Shown here: piece after piece, positions 44,888 to 54,848 of the stretch
Position numbering within the stretch: the stretch's first letter is position 1
Layout: every line of letters starts with the position of its first letter
Assembly (NCBI RefSeq): GCF_003259225.1
Contig: NZ_QHJF01000031.1
Coordinates: 1 to 64,000, forward strand
DNA: 64,000 nt
DNA from: Marinomonas arctica
GTDB taxonomy: Bacteria; Pseudomonadota; Gammaproteobacteria; Pseudomonadales; Marinomonadaceae
Reading direction: 5' to 3'
Position numbers and translations under genes: made by a program
Notes under the pieces: generated by a model
The model's database searches: none
The model's input: the letters and a program-made list of their open reading frames with translations, nothing else
What the model was told of the DNA's origin: nothing

Positions 44888-45793
44888 ATGGCTACTTCAA
44901 CAAAAGTGTCGATACCGCGACGCGCTAAACGCGTGCAAATTTCGTCTTTGCTGGCCAGTACACCGATGGCGATTGTGGCGATTGGTGTGTTCGTTGTGTG
45001 TGTCGGTTATTCCGTGATGCTTTCCTTCACAAAATCCCGTCTGTTTCCCAACTTTAACTGGGTTGGGTTAGATCAATATGAACGCCTGTGGGGAACGTCC
45101 CGCTGGGTCGTGTCTGTCGAAAATTTACTGATTTACGGCATTTTGTTTATTGTTTTGTGTCTCATTGCTGGCTTTTTTATGGCGGTCTTTCTGGATCAGA
45201 AAGTCCGTTTCGAAAGCGGTTTTCGAACTCTATTTCTGTATCCCTATGCCATGTCTTTGGTGGTGACTGGCTTGGTTTGGCAATGGATGATGGAACCTTC
45301 TTTGGGGATTCAAAATGTGGTTCAGCGTATGGGGTGGTCGTCCTTTGAATTCGCGCCCTTGGTCGACCCTCAATACGCCATTTATGGGGTGCTGATCGCG
45401 GCGGTGTGGCAGTCTTCTGGTCTGGTTATGGCGTTAATGCTGGCCGGTTTACGCGGTATCGACGGGGAGATTTGGAAAGCAGCACGAGTAGATGGCATAC
45501 CGACATGGCAAACCTATCTCTTTATTGTTCTTCCGATGATGCGTCCGGTGATGATCACGTCGGTGGTGTTGCTTGCCGTGGGCGTGGTGCGGGTTTATGA
45601 CCTAATTGTCGCACAAACCGGTGGTGGCCCAGGTATGTCGACGGAGATGCCGGCGAAGTTCGTGATTGATCACATTACTGCCCGTGGCAATGTGGGCTTG
45701 GGGATGGCGGCGGCAACCATGATGCTACTTCCTGTGCTCTTGGTCATTGGTCCTTGGATTTATCGCGAATATGTTCGTCCAGCGAAACACTAG
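44888..45793 (+). CDS. Sugar ABC transporter permease (MalF-like)
   Basis: 301 aa with about six membrane segments and the EAA loop EIWKAARVDGIPTWQTYLFIVLP. AAAAGGAG lies 10 bp upstream of the ATG. Starts 98 bp after the binding-protein gene and 9 bp before the second permease, with which it forms the channel. Confidence 0.93.
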   Translation: MATSTKVSIPRRAKRVQISSLLASTPMAIVAIGVFVVCVGYSVMLSFTKSRLFPNFNWVGLDQYERLWGTSRWVVSVENLLIYGILFIVLCLIAGFFMAVFLDQKVRFESGFRTLFLYPYAMSLVVTGLVWQWMMEPSLGIQNVVQRMGWSSFEFAPLVDPQYAIYGVLIAAVWQSSGLVMALMLAGLRGIDGEIWKAARVDGIPTWQTYLFIVLPMMRPVMITSVVLLAVGVVRVYDLIVAQTGGGPGMSTEMPAKFVIDHITARGNVGLGMAAATMMLLPVLLVIGPWIYREYVRPAKH

Positions 45794-45802
45794 GAGTCGA
45801 TC

Positions 45803-46696
45803 ATGGAACAGATTCAGTTAATGGGCCCACAGGGGCCTAAACCAAAGCAAACCTCTGTTTCTCGGGTTGGGGTGTATGTGTTTTTAGTGAGCGCGGCGAT
45901 TTTCTTTTGTATTCCTTTGTACGTGATGTTGATTACATCGTTAAAAGGCATGCCAGAAATTCGTTTGGGAGAGCTTTTTGCGTTACCTGGCGACCCAAGC
46001 TTCGCGGCTTGGGTAAAAGCCTGGAGTGAAGCGTGCTCTGGCGTCGAATGCAATGGTATTCAAACGGGGTTTTGGAACTCGGTAAAAATCACTATTCCGA
46101 GCGTCGCCATCTCTATCATTCTTGGGTCTATTAATGGTTATGCCTTGTCGTTTTGGCGTTTTAAAGGTTCAAACCTGCTGTTTGGCTTATTGCTATTTGG
46201 TGCTTTTGTGCCTTTTCAGGTGGTGATTTTTCCGCTGATTATTTTTCTTCGTGAAGTGGGGCTTTATGGTTCTTTGACGGGAATTATTTTGATCCACACT
46301 ATTTTCGGCATGCCGATCATGACCTTGTTGTTCCGTAATTACTTTGCCTCGTTGCCAGATGAATTGTTCAAAGCAGCACGAGTCGATGGGGCAAACTTTT
46401 GGCAGATCTTTTTTCAAATCATGATGCCACTCTCTATTCCAGTGACCGTGGTGGCGGTGATTCTGCAAACCACAGGGATTTGGAATGATTATTTATTGGG
46501 GCTGATTTTTGCGGGTCGAGACAATTTACCAATGACGGTGCAGTTGAACAACATTGTGGCCACCACTTTTGGGGTGCGTGAGTACAACGTGAACATGGCA
46601 GCGACCATTTTGACAGCAATCGTGCCGTTGGCGATTTACTTGTTGTCCGGTAAATATTTTGTGCGTGGCATCGCCGCTGGCGCGGTTAAGGGGTAA
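45803..46696 (+). CDS. Sugar ABC transporter permease (MalG-like)
   Basis: 297 aa with six membrane segments and the EAA loop ELFKAARVDGANFWQIFFQIMMP. LGGRD-like NDYLLGLIF region and the C-terminal GKYFVRGIAAGAVKG are typical of MalG relatives. Partner of the preceding permease. Ends at the start of the ATPase gene. Confidence 0.93.
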   Translation: MEQIQLMGPQGPKPKQTSVSRVGVYVFLVSAAIFFCIPLYVMLITSLKGMPEIRLGELFALPGDPSFAAWVKAWSEACSGVECNGIQTGFWNSVKITIPSVAISIILGSINGYALSFWRFKGSNLLFGLLLFGAFVPFQVVIFPLIIFLREVGLYGSLTGIILIHTIFGMPIMTLLFRNYFASLPDELFKAARVDGANFWQIFFQIMMPLSIPVTVVAVILQTTGIWNDYLLGLIFAGRDNLPMTVQLNNIVATTFGVREYNVNMAATILTAIVPLAIYLLSGKYFVRGIAAGAVKG

Positions 46697-46699
46697 GTG

Positions 46700-47773
46700 A
46701 TGAACAGTGTCTCAATTAAAGAATTGGATCTTAAGTATCAAGATGCGCATGTGTTAAAGCATCTAAATCTAGACATTCAAAAGGGCGAATTTTTGGTGCT
46801 CTTGGGGTCATCCGGTTGCGGTAAATCCACCTTGCTCAACTGCATTGCTGGTTTATTGGATATTACGGCCGGTCAAATTTGGATTAACGATCGCAATGTG
46901 ACCTGGGAAGAGCCCAAAGATCGCGGTATTGGCATGGTGTTTCAGTCTTATGCCTTGTATCCGCAAATGACCGTGGAAAAGAATTTATCCTTTGGTCTAA
47001 AAGTGAAAGGCATGGCGAAAGAGGAGATTCGCCAACGAGTGGACCGAGCGGCGAAAATCCTGCAAATAGAGCCATTATTGCAGCGTAAACCGTCTGAACT
47101 ATCGGGTGGACAGCGTCAACGTGTCGCAATAGGGCGAGCCTTAGTGCGAGATGTAGAGGTGTTTTTATTTGATGAGCCTTTGTCGAATCTGGACGCCAAG
47201 TTGCGCGCGGATTTGCGGGTAGAAATTAAGCGTCTGCATCAAAAATTAAAAAATACCATGGTGTATGTGACGCACGATCAAGTAGAAGCGCTTACGTTGG
47301 CGGATCGTATTGCCATCATGAAAGACGGTGAGATTCAGCAACTCAGTACCCCTGCCAATATTTACCACAAACCTTGTAACCTATTTGTTGCACAGTTTAT
47401 TGGCTCGCCAAGCATGAACTTATTAGAAGGCCGCATAGTTGGGGATAATTTTGTTTATCAAGACTATCGCGTCAATTTAATGGGGTACGAGTTTATCGAT
47501 CAAGGCGATCACGACACGTCCGCGTATTTAGGCATTCGTCCTGAGCATTTGGCCCTTGAGCCCCGCGAGGGCTATGTGCAACTAGCCACGGCCACGATAG
47601 ATATCTTGGAACCAATGGGCGATGAAACCATTGTCTGGTTTGATTTTATGGATCGTAAGTGGTCCGTCAAAATACATGGAGATCATCAGCTAGATTGGGG
47701 CGCAGAGGTAGACATCTACCTAGACCCTAAAAAAGCTCATCTCTTTTCTAAGCAAAATGAAGGGCGGCTTTAA
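46700..47773 (+). CDS. Sugar ABC transporter ATP-binding protein (MalK/UgpC-like)
   Basis: 357 aa from the ATG at 46700 (AAGGGG at 7 bp; a GTG directly before is not preferred). Walker A GSSGCGKST, Q-loop FQSYALYPQM, signature LSGGQRQRVAIGRA, Walker B VFLFDEPLSNLDAK, and a TOBE/OB region from about 240 (GIRPEHL). One ATPase serves both permeases. The gap to the binding-protein gene aside, the operon is tight. Confidence 0.94.
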   Translation: MNSVSIKELDLKYQDAHVLKHLNLDIQKGEFLVLLGSSGCGKSTLLNCIAGLLDITAGQIWINDRNVTWEEPKDRGIGMVFQSYALYPQMTVEKNLSFGLKVKGMAKEEIRQRVDRAAKILQIEPLLQRKPSELSGGQRQRVAIGRALVRDVEVFLFDEPLSNLDAKLRADLRVEIKRLHQKLKNTMVYVTHDQVEALTLADRIAIMKDGEIQQLSTPANIYHKPCNLFVAQFIGSPSMNLLEGRIVGDNFVYQDYRVNLMGYEFIDQGDHDTSAYLGIRPEHLALEPREGYVQLATATIDILEPMGDETIVWFDFMDRKWSVKIHGDHQLDWGAEVDIYLDPKKAHLFSKQNEGRL

Positions 47774-47811
47774 GTCGTTAATCGCAGACATAACAATAAA
47801 AAGGATGCCAC

Positions 47812-48576
47812 ATGAACGAATTTTCATTTCAGCTTTATAGCGCTCGTAATACTCAGTCTCTTGATGAGGTATTTGCTCTTTTACACCAAGCAGGTTATCA
47901 GCAGGTGGAAGGATATGGCGGTTTATATGGCCAACTGGATGAGCTAAAAAGCTTATTAGCCAAACATGACCTGACCATGCCAACGGGGCACTTTGATTTG
48001 GGTATGTTGGAAAACAACATACAGCAGGCTTTGTATATCGCCAAAACCTTGAATATGCACACCATTATTTGTCCTTTTATTATGCCGGAGCAACGCCCTG
48101 ATAGCGCTCAAGGTTGGTTTGAGCTAGGGCAGCGTTTAGAGGCGATCAGAGAGAGAACCATCAATGCGGGCTTTGAGTTTGCTTGGCACAATCACCACTT
48201 TGAATTTGAACCTTTGGCCGATGGTACCTTGCCGATGACTTGCATTCTCGAAGGTGGTCCAAATATCAAATGGGAAATGGATGTGTCATGGGTGGTCAAA
48301 GGAGGGGAAGATCCCGCCGAGTGGCTGACGAAATATCGTGATCGTATTTGTGCTGTGCATCTAAAAGACATTGCGCCAGAAGGGGAGTGTTTAGATGAAG
48401 ACGGTTGGGCGGATTTTACTCATGGCACTTTGCCATGGAAAGAATGGTGGCCTGTGGTGCGTTCCACTCCGGCGAATGCCTTTGTGATGGAGCATGATAA
48501 CCCTAACGATTTATCACGTTTTGCCACTCGTGCGTTAAGCGGTGCAAAAGCCTTAGTAAAAGGAGCAGCAGCATGA
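47812..48576 (+). CDS. Sugar phosphate isomerase/epimerase-family TIM-barrel enzyme
   Basis: 254 aa AP endonuclease 2-like barrel. Likely metal residues are visible in WHNHHFEF, WEMDVSWV, AVHLKDI and VMEHDNP. The family covers isomerases, epimerases, 3-keto-glycoside eliminases and hydratases. The ATG at 47812 follows AAAAAGGATGCC. Its stop overlaps the following dehydrogenase by 4 bp. In the context of two Gfo/Idh/MocA enzymes, an eliminase or hydratase of a 3-keto sugar is a reasonable guess, not proven. Confidence 0.82.
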   Translation: MNEFSFQLYSARNTQSLDEVFALLHQAGYQQVEGYGGLYGQLDELKSLLAKHDLTMPTGHFDLGMLENNIQQALYIAKTLNMHTIICPFIMPEQRPDSAQGWFELGQRLEAIRERTINAGFEFAWHNHHFEFEPLADGTLPMTCILEGGPNIKWEMDVSWVVKGGEDPAEWLTKYRDRICAVHLKDIAPEGECLDEDGWADFTHGTLPWKEWWPVVRSTPANAFVMEHDNPNDLSRFATRALSGAKALVKGAAA

Positions 48577-49712
48577 AAACCATTTTAAATGTCGGTCTCA
48601 TTGGCTGCGGCAATATTTCGGACAGTTATTTGTCTTTAGCACCACAATTTTGTGGTTTCAAAATAGTCGCTTGTGCGGATTTAAACGCTGAATTAGCGGC
48701 AGCCAAAGCACAGAAATATGGCATTGAATCGCGCAGTGTGGATGCTTTATTAGCGTCTGAAGATATTGATATTGTTGTTAATTTAACCATTCCGGCTGCG
48801 CACTGTGCGGTAAGTATGCAAGCGCTGGAAGCGGGTAAGCATGTTTACTCGGAGAAGCCTTTGGTTTTGAGCCTCGAAGAAGGGCAAAAAATGAAAGCGC
48901 TTTCACTGAAAAAGGGACTCAAAGTGGGCAGTGCGCCCGATACCTTTATGGGCGGTTCTCACCAGTTTGCTCGACATTTATTAGACAGGGGAGAGATTGG
49001 TGAGGTGTATTCGGGTACGTGTTATGTGATGAGCGCCGGAATGGAAAGCTGGCATCCCAATCCAGACTTTTTCTTTAAAGCGGGTGGCGGTCCAATCCTC
49101 GATTTGGGGCCTTATTACATTGCGAACTTGATTCAGCTATTAGGACCTGTGGAGTCCGTAATGGCCAAAACATCGATTCCTCGTAAGCAGCGCAAAATCA
49201 CCAGTCAGCCACGATCTGGCGAGATGATAGAAGTAGAAACCCCCACAACAATTCACGCCATTTTGACGTTCCAAAATGGCGCGGTTATTACCTTGGGAGC
49301 CAGTTGGGACGTGCAAGCCCATCAACATTCTCACATGGAGTTATATGGCAGCAAAGGGTCTATGTATTTGCCCGACCCTAACTTTTTTGGTGGCAAAGTG
49401 TCGTTGATCCAAGAAGGCCGTGAAACGCCTGTGACAATGTGGAATCACCCATTTGGGACGCCAAATCAAATCCATGGCGAGTTAGCCAAAGCAAATTACC
49501 GTACGGCTGGGTTGGCGGAAATGGTGATGGCCATTCATATGGGGCGCGATCATATGTGTTCACTCGACCGGGCGTTACACGGTGTCGAGGTGATGACGGC
49601 TATTTTAGCGTCAGGTGAGAGCGGTCAAACCATCAATATGACGACTCATTGTGATCGCCCTCGCGCACTTGACCCAGAGGCGGCGAAAGCCTTGCTTGCT
49701 GCCTGTTTTTAG
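48573..49712 (+). CDS. Gfo/Idh/MocA-family oxidoreductase
   Basis: 379 aa. NAD(P)-binding Rossmann fold with GLIGCGNISDSYL, the catalytic Lys in YSEKPLVL, and the C-terminal beta-sheet domain with GGGPILDLGPYYI carrying the usual catalytic His-like/Asp positions. Such enzymes oxidise or reduce a sugar hydroxyl, often at C3. First of two in this operon; overlaps the preceding barrel gene by 4 bp. Confidence 0.88.
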   Translation: MKTILNVGLIGCGNISDSYLSLAPQFCGFKIVACADLNAELAAAKAQKYGIESRSVDALLASEDIDIVVNLTIPAAHCAVSMQALEAGKHVYSEKPLVLSLEEGQKMKALSLKKGLKVGSAPDTFMGGSHQFARHLLDRGEIGEVYSGTCYVMSAGMESWHPNPDFFFKAGGGPILDLGPYYIANLIQLLGPVESVMAKTSIPRKQRKITSQPRSGEMIEVETPTTIHAILTFQNGAVITLGASWDVQAHQHSHMELYGSKGSMYLPDPNFFGGKVSLIQEGRETPVTMWNHPFGTPNQIHGELAKANYRTAGLAEMVMAIHMGRDHMCSLDRALHGVEVMTAILASGESGQTINMTTHCDRPRALDPEAAKALLAACF

Positions 49713-49721
49713 GAGGATATT

Positions 49722-50777
49722 ATGAAAACAATACAAGGCCCCGCGATTTTTTTGGCGCAGTTTGTCGGCGATGACGCCCCTTTTAATAGCTTTGATGCGA
49801 TTTGTGGCTGGGTGGCGTCACTGGGTTACAAGGGGGTGCAAGTGCCCACTTGGGACAAACGCTTGATGGATTTAGAGCGCGCCGCCAATAGCCAAGACTA
49901 TTGCGACCAATTGATTGCAACGGCAGCCAAACATGGCGTGGTGATATCGGAATTGTCCACGCATTTGCAAGGACAGCTGGTGGCAGTACATCCCGCTTAT
50001 GATGTCGCTTTTGATGGTTTTGCTGACCCGAGTGTGCGGGGGAATCCAGAGGCTCGTCAAGCGTGGGCGGTGGAGCAATTAAAAATGGCCGCCAAGGCGT
50101 CAAAGCGTCTTGGATTGACGGCCCATGCCACTTTTTCTGGTGCCTTAGCATGGCCATATTTTTACCCTTGGCCGCAGCGACCTGCTGGTTTAGTGGAAGA
50201 GGCATTCGCAGAGTTAGGTCGACGTTGGAAGCCCATTCTCGATGCGTTTGACGAAGCGGGTGTGGATCTGTGTTATGAAATTCATCCCGGTGAAGACCTT
50301 CACGATGGCGTGACTTTTGAGCGTTTTCTAGAGGAAGTCGGTCATCATCCTAGGGCGAATATTCTCTATGATCCGAGCCATTTCGTGCTACAGCATTTGG
50401 ACTACTTGGCCTTTATTGATCATTACCATGAGCGCATCAAAATGTTCCATGTCAAAGACGCGGAGCTGACGCTAAATGGCAAATGTGGCGTCTATGGCGG
50501 TTTTCAAAACTGGGTTGATCGTCCGGGGCGTTTTCGTTCTATTGGTGATGGTCAGGTGGATTTCAAAGCGATTTTCGCCAAGCTTACCGCCTATGATTTT
50601 ACGGGTTGGGCGGTATTGGAGTGGGAATGTTGTTTGAAGCATCCTGAAGACGGTGCCCGTGAAGGCGCGCAACATATCCAAGACTTTATTATCCGTGTGA
50701 CGGACAAAGCCTTTGATGATTTTGCTGACAGTGGCGTTGACGCGCAAGCGAATCGCCGCATGCTGGGATTGGAGTAA
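49722..50777 (+). CDS. Sugar phosphate isomerase/epimerase-family TIM-barrel enzyme
   Basis: 351 aa, longer than its neighbour. Metal-type motifs: CYEIHPGEDLHDG, ILYDPSHFVLQ, MFHVKDAEL, and VLEWECC at the end of the barrel. GGAGG lies just before the ATG (49722). Relatives include enzymes annotated as sugar isomerases near Gfo/Idh/MocA dehydrogenases. Likely acts in the same pathway as the first barrel protein, with a different step. Confidence 0.82.
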   Translation: MKTIQGPAIFLAQFVGDDAPFNSFDAICGWVASLGYKGVQVPTWDKRLMDLERAANSQDYCDQLIATAAKHGVVISELSTHLQGQLVAVHPAYDVAFDGFADPSVRGNPEARQAWAVEQLKMAAKASKRLGLTAHATFSGALAWPYFYPWPQRPAGLVEEAFAELGRRWKPILDAFDEAGVDLCYEIHPGEDLHDGVTFERFLEEVGHHPRANILYDPSHFVLQHLDYLAFIDHYHERIKMFHVKDAELTLNGKCGVYGGFQNWVDRPGRFRSIGDGQVDFKAIFAKLTAYDFTGWAVLEWECCLKHPEDGAREGAQHIQDFIIRVTDKAFDDFADSGVDAQANRRMLGLE

Positions 50778-50781
50778 TACC

Positions 50782-51918
50782 ATGAGTGAAATAACAAAAC
50801 GCCGCTTACGTCTTGGTATGGTAGGTGGCGGTGAAGGGGCATTTATCGGTGAAGTGCATCGTTTTGCGGCGCGTCTTGATGACCATTATGAGCTGGTGGC
50901 GGGGGCGTTATCGAGTCAGCATGATAAGGCTGAGCGTTCGGCCAAGGCGCTTGGTATGGCGCGGTCCTACGTGGATTTTGAAGCCATGGCGCAACAAGAA
51001 AGCGAGCGTGAAGACGGCATTGAAGTGGTGTCTATTGTGACCCCCAATCATTTGCATGCACCGGTGGCGATGGCGTTTTTAAAGAAAGGCATTCATGTCA
51101 TTTGTGATAAGCCTTTGACGGCCACCCTTGCAGAGGCAAAGACTCTTTCTCAGGTGGCAGAGGAAAGCCAAGCGCAGTTTTTATTAACCCATAATTATTC
51201 TGCTTATCCCATGGTGCGTGAAGCGCGTGCCATGGTGAAAGAAGGCAAGCTAGGTAACATTCGTTCTATTCAAGTGGAATACGCACAAGATTGGTTAACG
51301 CATTCATTAGAGCAAACGGGCAACAAGCAAGCGGTTTGGCGTTCGGACCCGGCGCAAGCGGGGTTGGCTGGCTGTGTGGGCGACATTGGTAGCCATGCCT
51401 ATCAGCTAGCCTGTTTTGTGGCGAATACACAGGCTAAAGAGGTCTTGGCGGATTTGTCCAGTTGGGGGGAAGGACGCCAGTTGGATGATGAAGCGAATAT
51501 TCTGCTGCGTTTTGAAAATGGCGCAAAAGGGCATCTTTGGGCCAGTCAAGTTGCACCTGGCAATGAGAATGCGTTGACGCTACGGATTTATGGCGATCAG
51601 GCGGGGATAGAGTGGCATCAGGAGACGCCGAATGAATTGATGTATTCTGTGTTAGGAGAACCAAGTCAACGTCTTAGACGCGGCAATGGTTATTTGAGTG
51701 ACGCGGCGGCGTCGGTGTCGCGTATTCCTTCCGGTCATCCCGAAGGTTATTTAGAGGCGTTCGCGAATCTATATTGTGAATTCGCTGAGCAACTGCTGAC
51801 CGCCACGACTAATCCACATTTACCTACTCTGGCGACCGGGTTGCACGGCATGCGCTTTATCGCGGCCAGTGTGTATTCGAGCCAAAACAATGGTCTTTGG
51901 GTGCCTATTGGTCACTAG
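50782..51918 (+). CDS. Gfo/Idh/MocA-family oxidoreductase
   Basis: 378 aa from the ATG at 50782 (TTGGAG upstream); a frame open from 50713 runs through the previous gene and is not used. GMVGGGEGAFIGEVHR in the Rossmann fold, CDKPLTATL with the catalytic Lys, and GCVGDIGSHAYQLA in the second domain. Second dehydrogenase of the operon and probably its last gene. Probably works at the other end of the pathway from the first dehydrogenase. Confidence 0.88.
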   Translation: MSEITKRRLRLGMVGGGEGAFIGEVHRFAARLDDHYELVAGALSSQHDKAERSAKALGMARSYVDFEAMAQQESEREDGIEVVSIVTPNHLHAPVAMAFLKKGIHVICDKPLTATLAEAKTLSQVAEESQAQFLLTHNYSAYPMVREARAMVKEGKLGNIRSIQVEYAQDWLTHSLEQTGNKQAVWRSDPAQAGLAGCVGDIGSHAYQLACFVANTQAKEVLADLSSWGEGRQLDDEANILLRFENGAKGHLWASQVAPGNENALTLRIYGDQAGIEWHQETPNELMYSVLGEPSQRLRRGNGYLSDAAASVSRIPSGHPEGYLEAFANLYCEFAEQLLTATTNPHLPTLATGLHGMRFIAASVYSSQNNGLWVPIGH

Positions 51919-51993
51919 GTTTATATGCGGCTTTTCTTAGCTTGCTGTATACTCTCGGCTAGATTGCTAATTGAGTCATAGGAACACATTAAT

Positions 51994-52212
51994 ATGGTCG
52001 GAATACAAGTAAATAACCCTTTGCATGGCGTGAAACTAGAGAAGGTAGTGACGGATCTAGTGGCGCATTATGGTTGGGAAGAGTTGGCGATTCGCATCAA
52101 TATTAATTGTTTTAAAAGTGACCCATCGGTGAAGTCGAGCTTGAAGTTTTTGCGTAAAACGCCGTGGGCAAGAGACAAAGTGGAAGCGCTCTTTCTAGAG
52201 ACGTTTCATTAA
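51994..52212 (+). CDS. VF530/DUF2132 family small protein
   Basis: 72 aa, the full family length ([55 protein letters not shown]). The family has a compact helical fold related to DNA-binding proteins. Function unknown. It converges on a GGDEF gene with a 4-bp overlap. Confidence 0.85.
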   Translation: MVGIQVNNPLHGVKLEKVVTDLVAHYGWEELAIRININCFKSDPSVKSSLKFLRKTPWARDKVEALFLETFH

Positions 52213-53207
52213 AAACACACTTTGTTTCGGCCTTCGCGCTTGGCTTGATAAAGTTTTTCGTCTGCCGCCCGAAGAAAATCATTGAACTCTTGTTCGGGCT
52301 GCAGTGAACTGATACCGATACTCACCGTGAGCTTGATGTCTTCCTTATGACTCTGGAAGATTTCCTGCTCGACTGCTTGCCTTATTTTTTCCGCCTCTTC
52401 TCGGGCTTTTTGATGATCAAGGTCTTTCAGTAAAACGATAAACTCCTCTCCCCCTAAACGATACACCTCTTTGACTTCAGTTGTCTTGCTCAGAATGTTC
52501 GCAACAGCGAGGAGCACTGTGTCACCAATATCATGGCCAAATTTGTCATTGATGTTTTTGAAGCGATCAATGTCGATCAATAGCATATGGATATGGGTAA
52601 ACTGTTTTTGAATGAGAGCCAAGTCGGTTTTGAGCGCGTGACGATTACACACTCCCGTTAAAGCATCTTGCAAGGCAAGAGAGTGCAAAAAAGAGCTGAT
52701 TTTTTGACGTTGTACTTCGTAGATATGACATACCAACCAGATCGAAATATAGACCAATGTGAAATTAAAAAGGGTTCGATAGGGCATGAATAGATTGGTG
52801 TCAGCACGTGTAAACAATATCGCTGCAGACACTGCCATCACAACAGCACTGAAGTAAAACCCTTTTTTTAAGCCAAATAAGCTGTAATACCAGATGGGTA
52901 AAGCCAGACTCCAAAAAATGGAGCCAGCAACCAGATCCATCATCGACGCTGAGAGTAAAATGTTAATGGTTAATATCGCCATTAAAGCGTATCTATGCCA
53001 AGGTCTGTCTTGTTTTTTTAACGAGGCGTAAAAACAATAGCCCGCAAATAGTGCAGCGCAGAACTGAATAAATCCAAGATCTAGTTTCTGAATTAACAGC
53101 ATGTTAAGAAGAAAATAAATACTGTGCAGCGCACAGAGAAGGGCACTGAGCCATTTGTGTAACACCTCAGGCGGCACCGAGGTGTGTGGATAATGCCTAG
53201 TGTGCAT
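52209..53207 (-). CDS. Membrane-bound diguanylate cyclase (GGDEF)
   Basis: 332 aa. Five to six membrane segments in residues 15-165, then a GGDEF domain with the active GGEEF motif in [32 protein letters not shown] is the substrate-binding helix. The inhibitory RxxD site is not visible at its usual place. Makes c-di-GMP from GTP. A related gene lies 33 bp upstream; the two look like a tandem duplication. Confidence 0.9.
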   Translation of the reverse strand: MHTRHYPHTSVPPEVLHKWLSALLCALHSIYFLLNMLLIQKLDLGFIQFCAALFAGYCFYASLKKQDRPWHRYALMAILTINILLSASMMDLVAGSIFWSLALPIWYYSLFGLKKGFYFSAVVMAVSAAILFTRADTNLFMPYRTLFNFTLVYISIWLVCHIYEVQRQKISSFLHSLALQDALTGVCNRHALKTDLALIQKQFTHIHMLLIDIDRFKNINDKFGHDIGDTVLLAVANILSKTTEVKEVYRLGGEEFIVLLKDLDHQKAREEAEKIRQAVEQEIFQSHKEDIKLTVSIGISSLQPEQEFNDFLRAADEKLYQAKREGRNKVCF

Positions 53208-53240
53208 CGATAGACTCGTTTAAAGATAATAGAGAAAGCA

Positions 53241-54290
53241 CTAAATGGCTTCAGTCACACTGATAGAACCATAATGAACTAAATTACGCCCCTCATTTTT
53301 TGCAGAGTAAAGATTTTTATCCGCGACTCGCAAAAATTCTCTGAAAGTTTGCCCTTTTTTGAGTTGGGCGATACCAATACTGACCGTGATTTTGATATTT
53401 TGTTGGTGCGTTCTAAATACGGCATTTTCAACACTTTTACGGATGGACTCGGCAAATGCAAAAGCCTGTGTGGGGGAGGAATTATCAAGGATAATAAGAA
53501 ACTCTTCACCACCGATACGGTAAACATAGCGACTTTGAATGCAATCGTGAAGTAACTCGGCAATTTCAACCAATACTTGGTCGCCAACATCATGCCCAAA
53601 TTCGTCGTTTACGCTTTTAAAATGATCAATATCAAGGATTAATAAGCGTGTTTCTTCTTGCTCCGTCTGAAAGCAAGCTTCTGATTGTTTATTAAACTCG
53701 TCAAAAAACACTTTTAACGCGTGACGATTTTGTGTGCCCGTTAAGGGGTCCTGAAATGCCATCTTATGAAGTAGTTCGCTACTTCTTGCATACTGAGTTT
53801 CATATAAATAGCAAATGGCATAAGAAAAAAAATAGGCGAGTGAGAAGTTAAGAACCGATCGATATGGAAGGTAGTTTTCTGTTTCAGATTTCAGAAAGAG
53901 TATCATGATGACTGGAAACGACAGAAGGATTGTTAATATCAACCCTTGTCTCGCTCCAGCTAGCAAGCAGTATAAGGGCGGTAAAATCAGCAGCCAGTAG
54001 ATTGAACCTGCTCTTAAGTCCGCTAAGTAAAAAGCAAATAGAGTGGTCACTGTCAGGGAGAGAATAAGTGAATAGCGGTGCCATGCTTCAATCTTTTGTT
54101 TATGCGCCGTGACAAAAAAATACAAACTTAACACTCCCAAAATGCCATCGACCATACCAATGCTTGTTTGCTTTAATATGGAAATGTTCAGAAAACAGAA
54201 AAAAAGCATTATGACACCTGCTGCAAGGCTTAACCACTTGTGCAAAGTGTCTCTTGTTTCTAGTAATAGGGTATTTTCTTGTATCGTCAT
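53241..54290 (-). CDS. Membrane-bound diguanylate cyclase (GGDEF)
   Basis: 349 aa. Same plan as its neighbour: about six membrane segments to residue 165, then GGDEF with RIGGEEFLIIL and LILDIDHFKSVNDEFGHDVGDQVL. No RxxD inhibitory site is seen. Both proteins share YRSVLNF/YRTLFNF and the QNRHALK/CNRHALK start of the catalytic domain, supporting duplication. The signal sensed by the membrane part is unknown. Confidence 0.9.
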   Translation of the reverse strand: MTIQENTLLLETRDTLHKWLSLAAGVIMLFFCFLNISILKQTSIGMVDGILGVLSLYFFVTAHKQKIEAWHRYSLILSLTVTTLFAFYLADLRAGSIYWLLILPPLYCLLAGARQGLILTILLSFPVIMILFLKSETENYLPYRSVLNFSLAYFFSYAICYLYETQYARSSELLHKMAFQDPLTGTQNRHALKVFFDEFNKQSEACFQTEQEETRLLILDIDHFKSVNDEFGHDVGDQVLVEIAELLHDCIQSRYVYRIGGEEFLIILDNSSPTQAFAFAESIRKSVENAVFRTHQQNIKITVSIGIAQLKKGQTFREFLRVADKNLYSAKNEGRNLVHYGSISVTEAI

Positions 54291-54371
54291 TTTGCCATTT
54301 TCTGCATATAAAATAATCAGTAAAGGATTTTGAGCGACATATTCTCTCTCAAAAATATAGACGAGTTAGAT

Positions 54372-54848
54372 TTATTTAAGTAACAATTTGTTACCGATAG
54401 GGGTGAACTCACTGGCAGCATGAATCAAAGATTGCGCGGTTAACGATTCGACCCCATACACTTCGACTTTGGTGTGGTATTTCTCTCTGAGGGTTTTGGC
54501 TAGAATGTCAAAGTCACCGTCACCAGACAACAAAACCAATACATCGCTGTCTTTACCATACTCTATGCCATCAATGGCGATGCCCACATCCCAATCGCCT
54601 TTGGCAGAGCCGTCGGAGCGTTGGATGAATGGCTTTAATTTCACCTCGAAACCAATGGCTCTGAGAATGTTCTGAAACTGACGTTGCTTTTCATCGCCTC
54701 TGTCTATGGCGTAGGCAATGGCTTTGACCACATGACGACCTTCGGTGGCTTGTTGCCAAAAGCGGTTGTAGTCGAAAGAGCGCCCAAAGGCTTGTTTCGT
54801 GGTGTAATAAACATTTTGCACATCGACTAAAATAGTCACATTGGTCAT
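54372..54848 (-). CDS. NYN-domain (LabA/DUF88) putative RNase
   Basis: 158 aa covering a PIN-like NYN domain: TILVDVQNVYYTT with the first metal Asp, YAIDRGDEKQ, GDWDVGIAIDG, and DVLVLLSGDGDF with further acidic residues. Members are thought to be metal-dependent RNases or RNA-processing factors. Solitary; the target is unknown. Starts at the ATG at 54848. Confidence 0.85.
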   Translation of the reverse strand: MTNVTILVDVQNVYYTTKQAFGRSFDYNRFWQQATEGRHVVKAIAYAIDRGDEKQRQFQNILRAIGFEVKLKPFIQRSDGSAKGDWDVGIAIDGIEYGKDSDVLVLLSGDGDFDILAKTLREKYHTKVEVYGVESLTAQSLIHAASEFTPIGNKLLLK

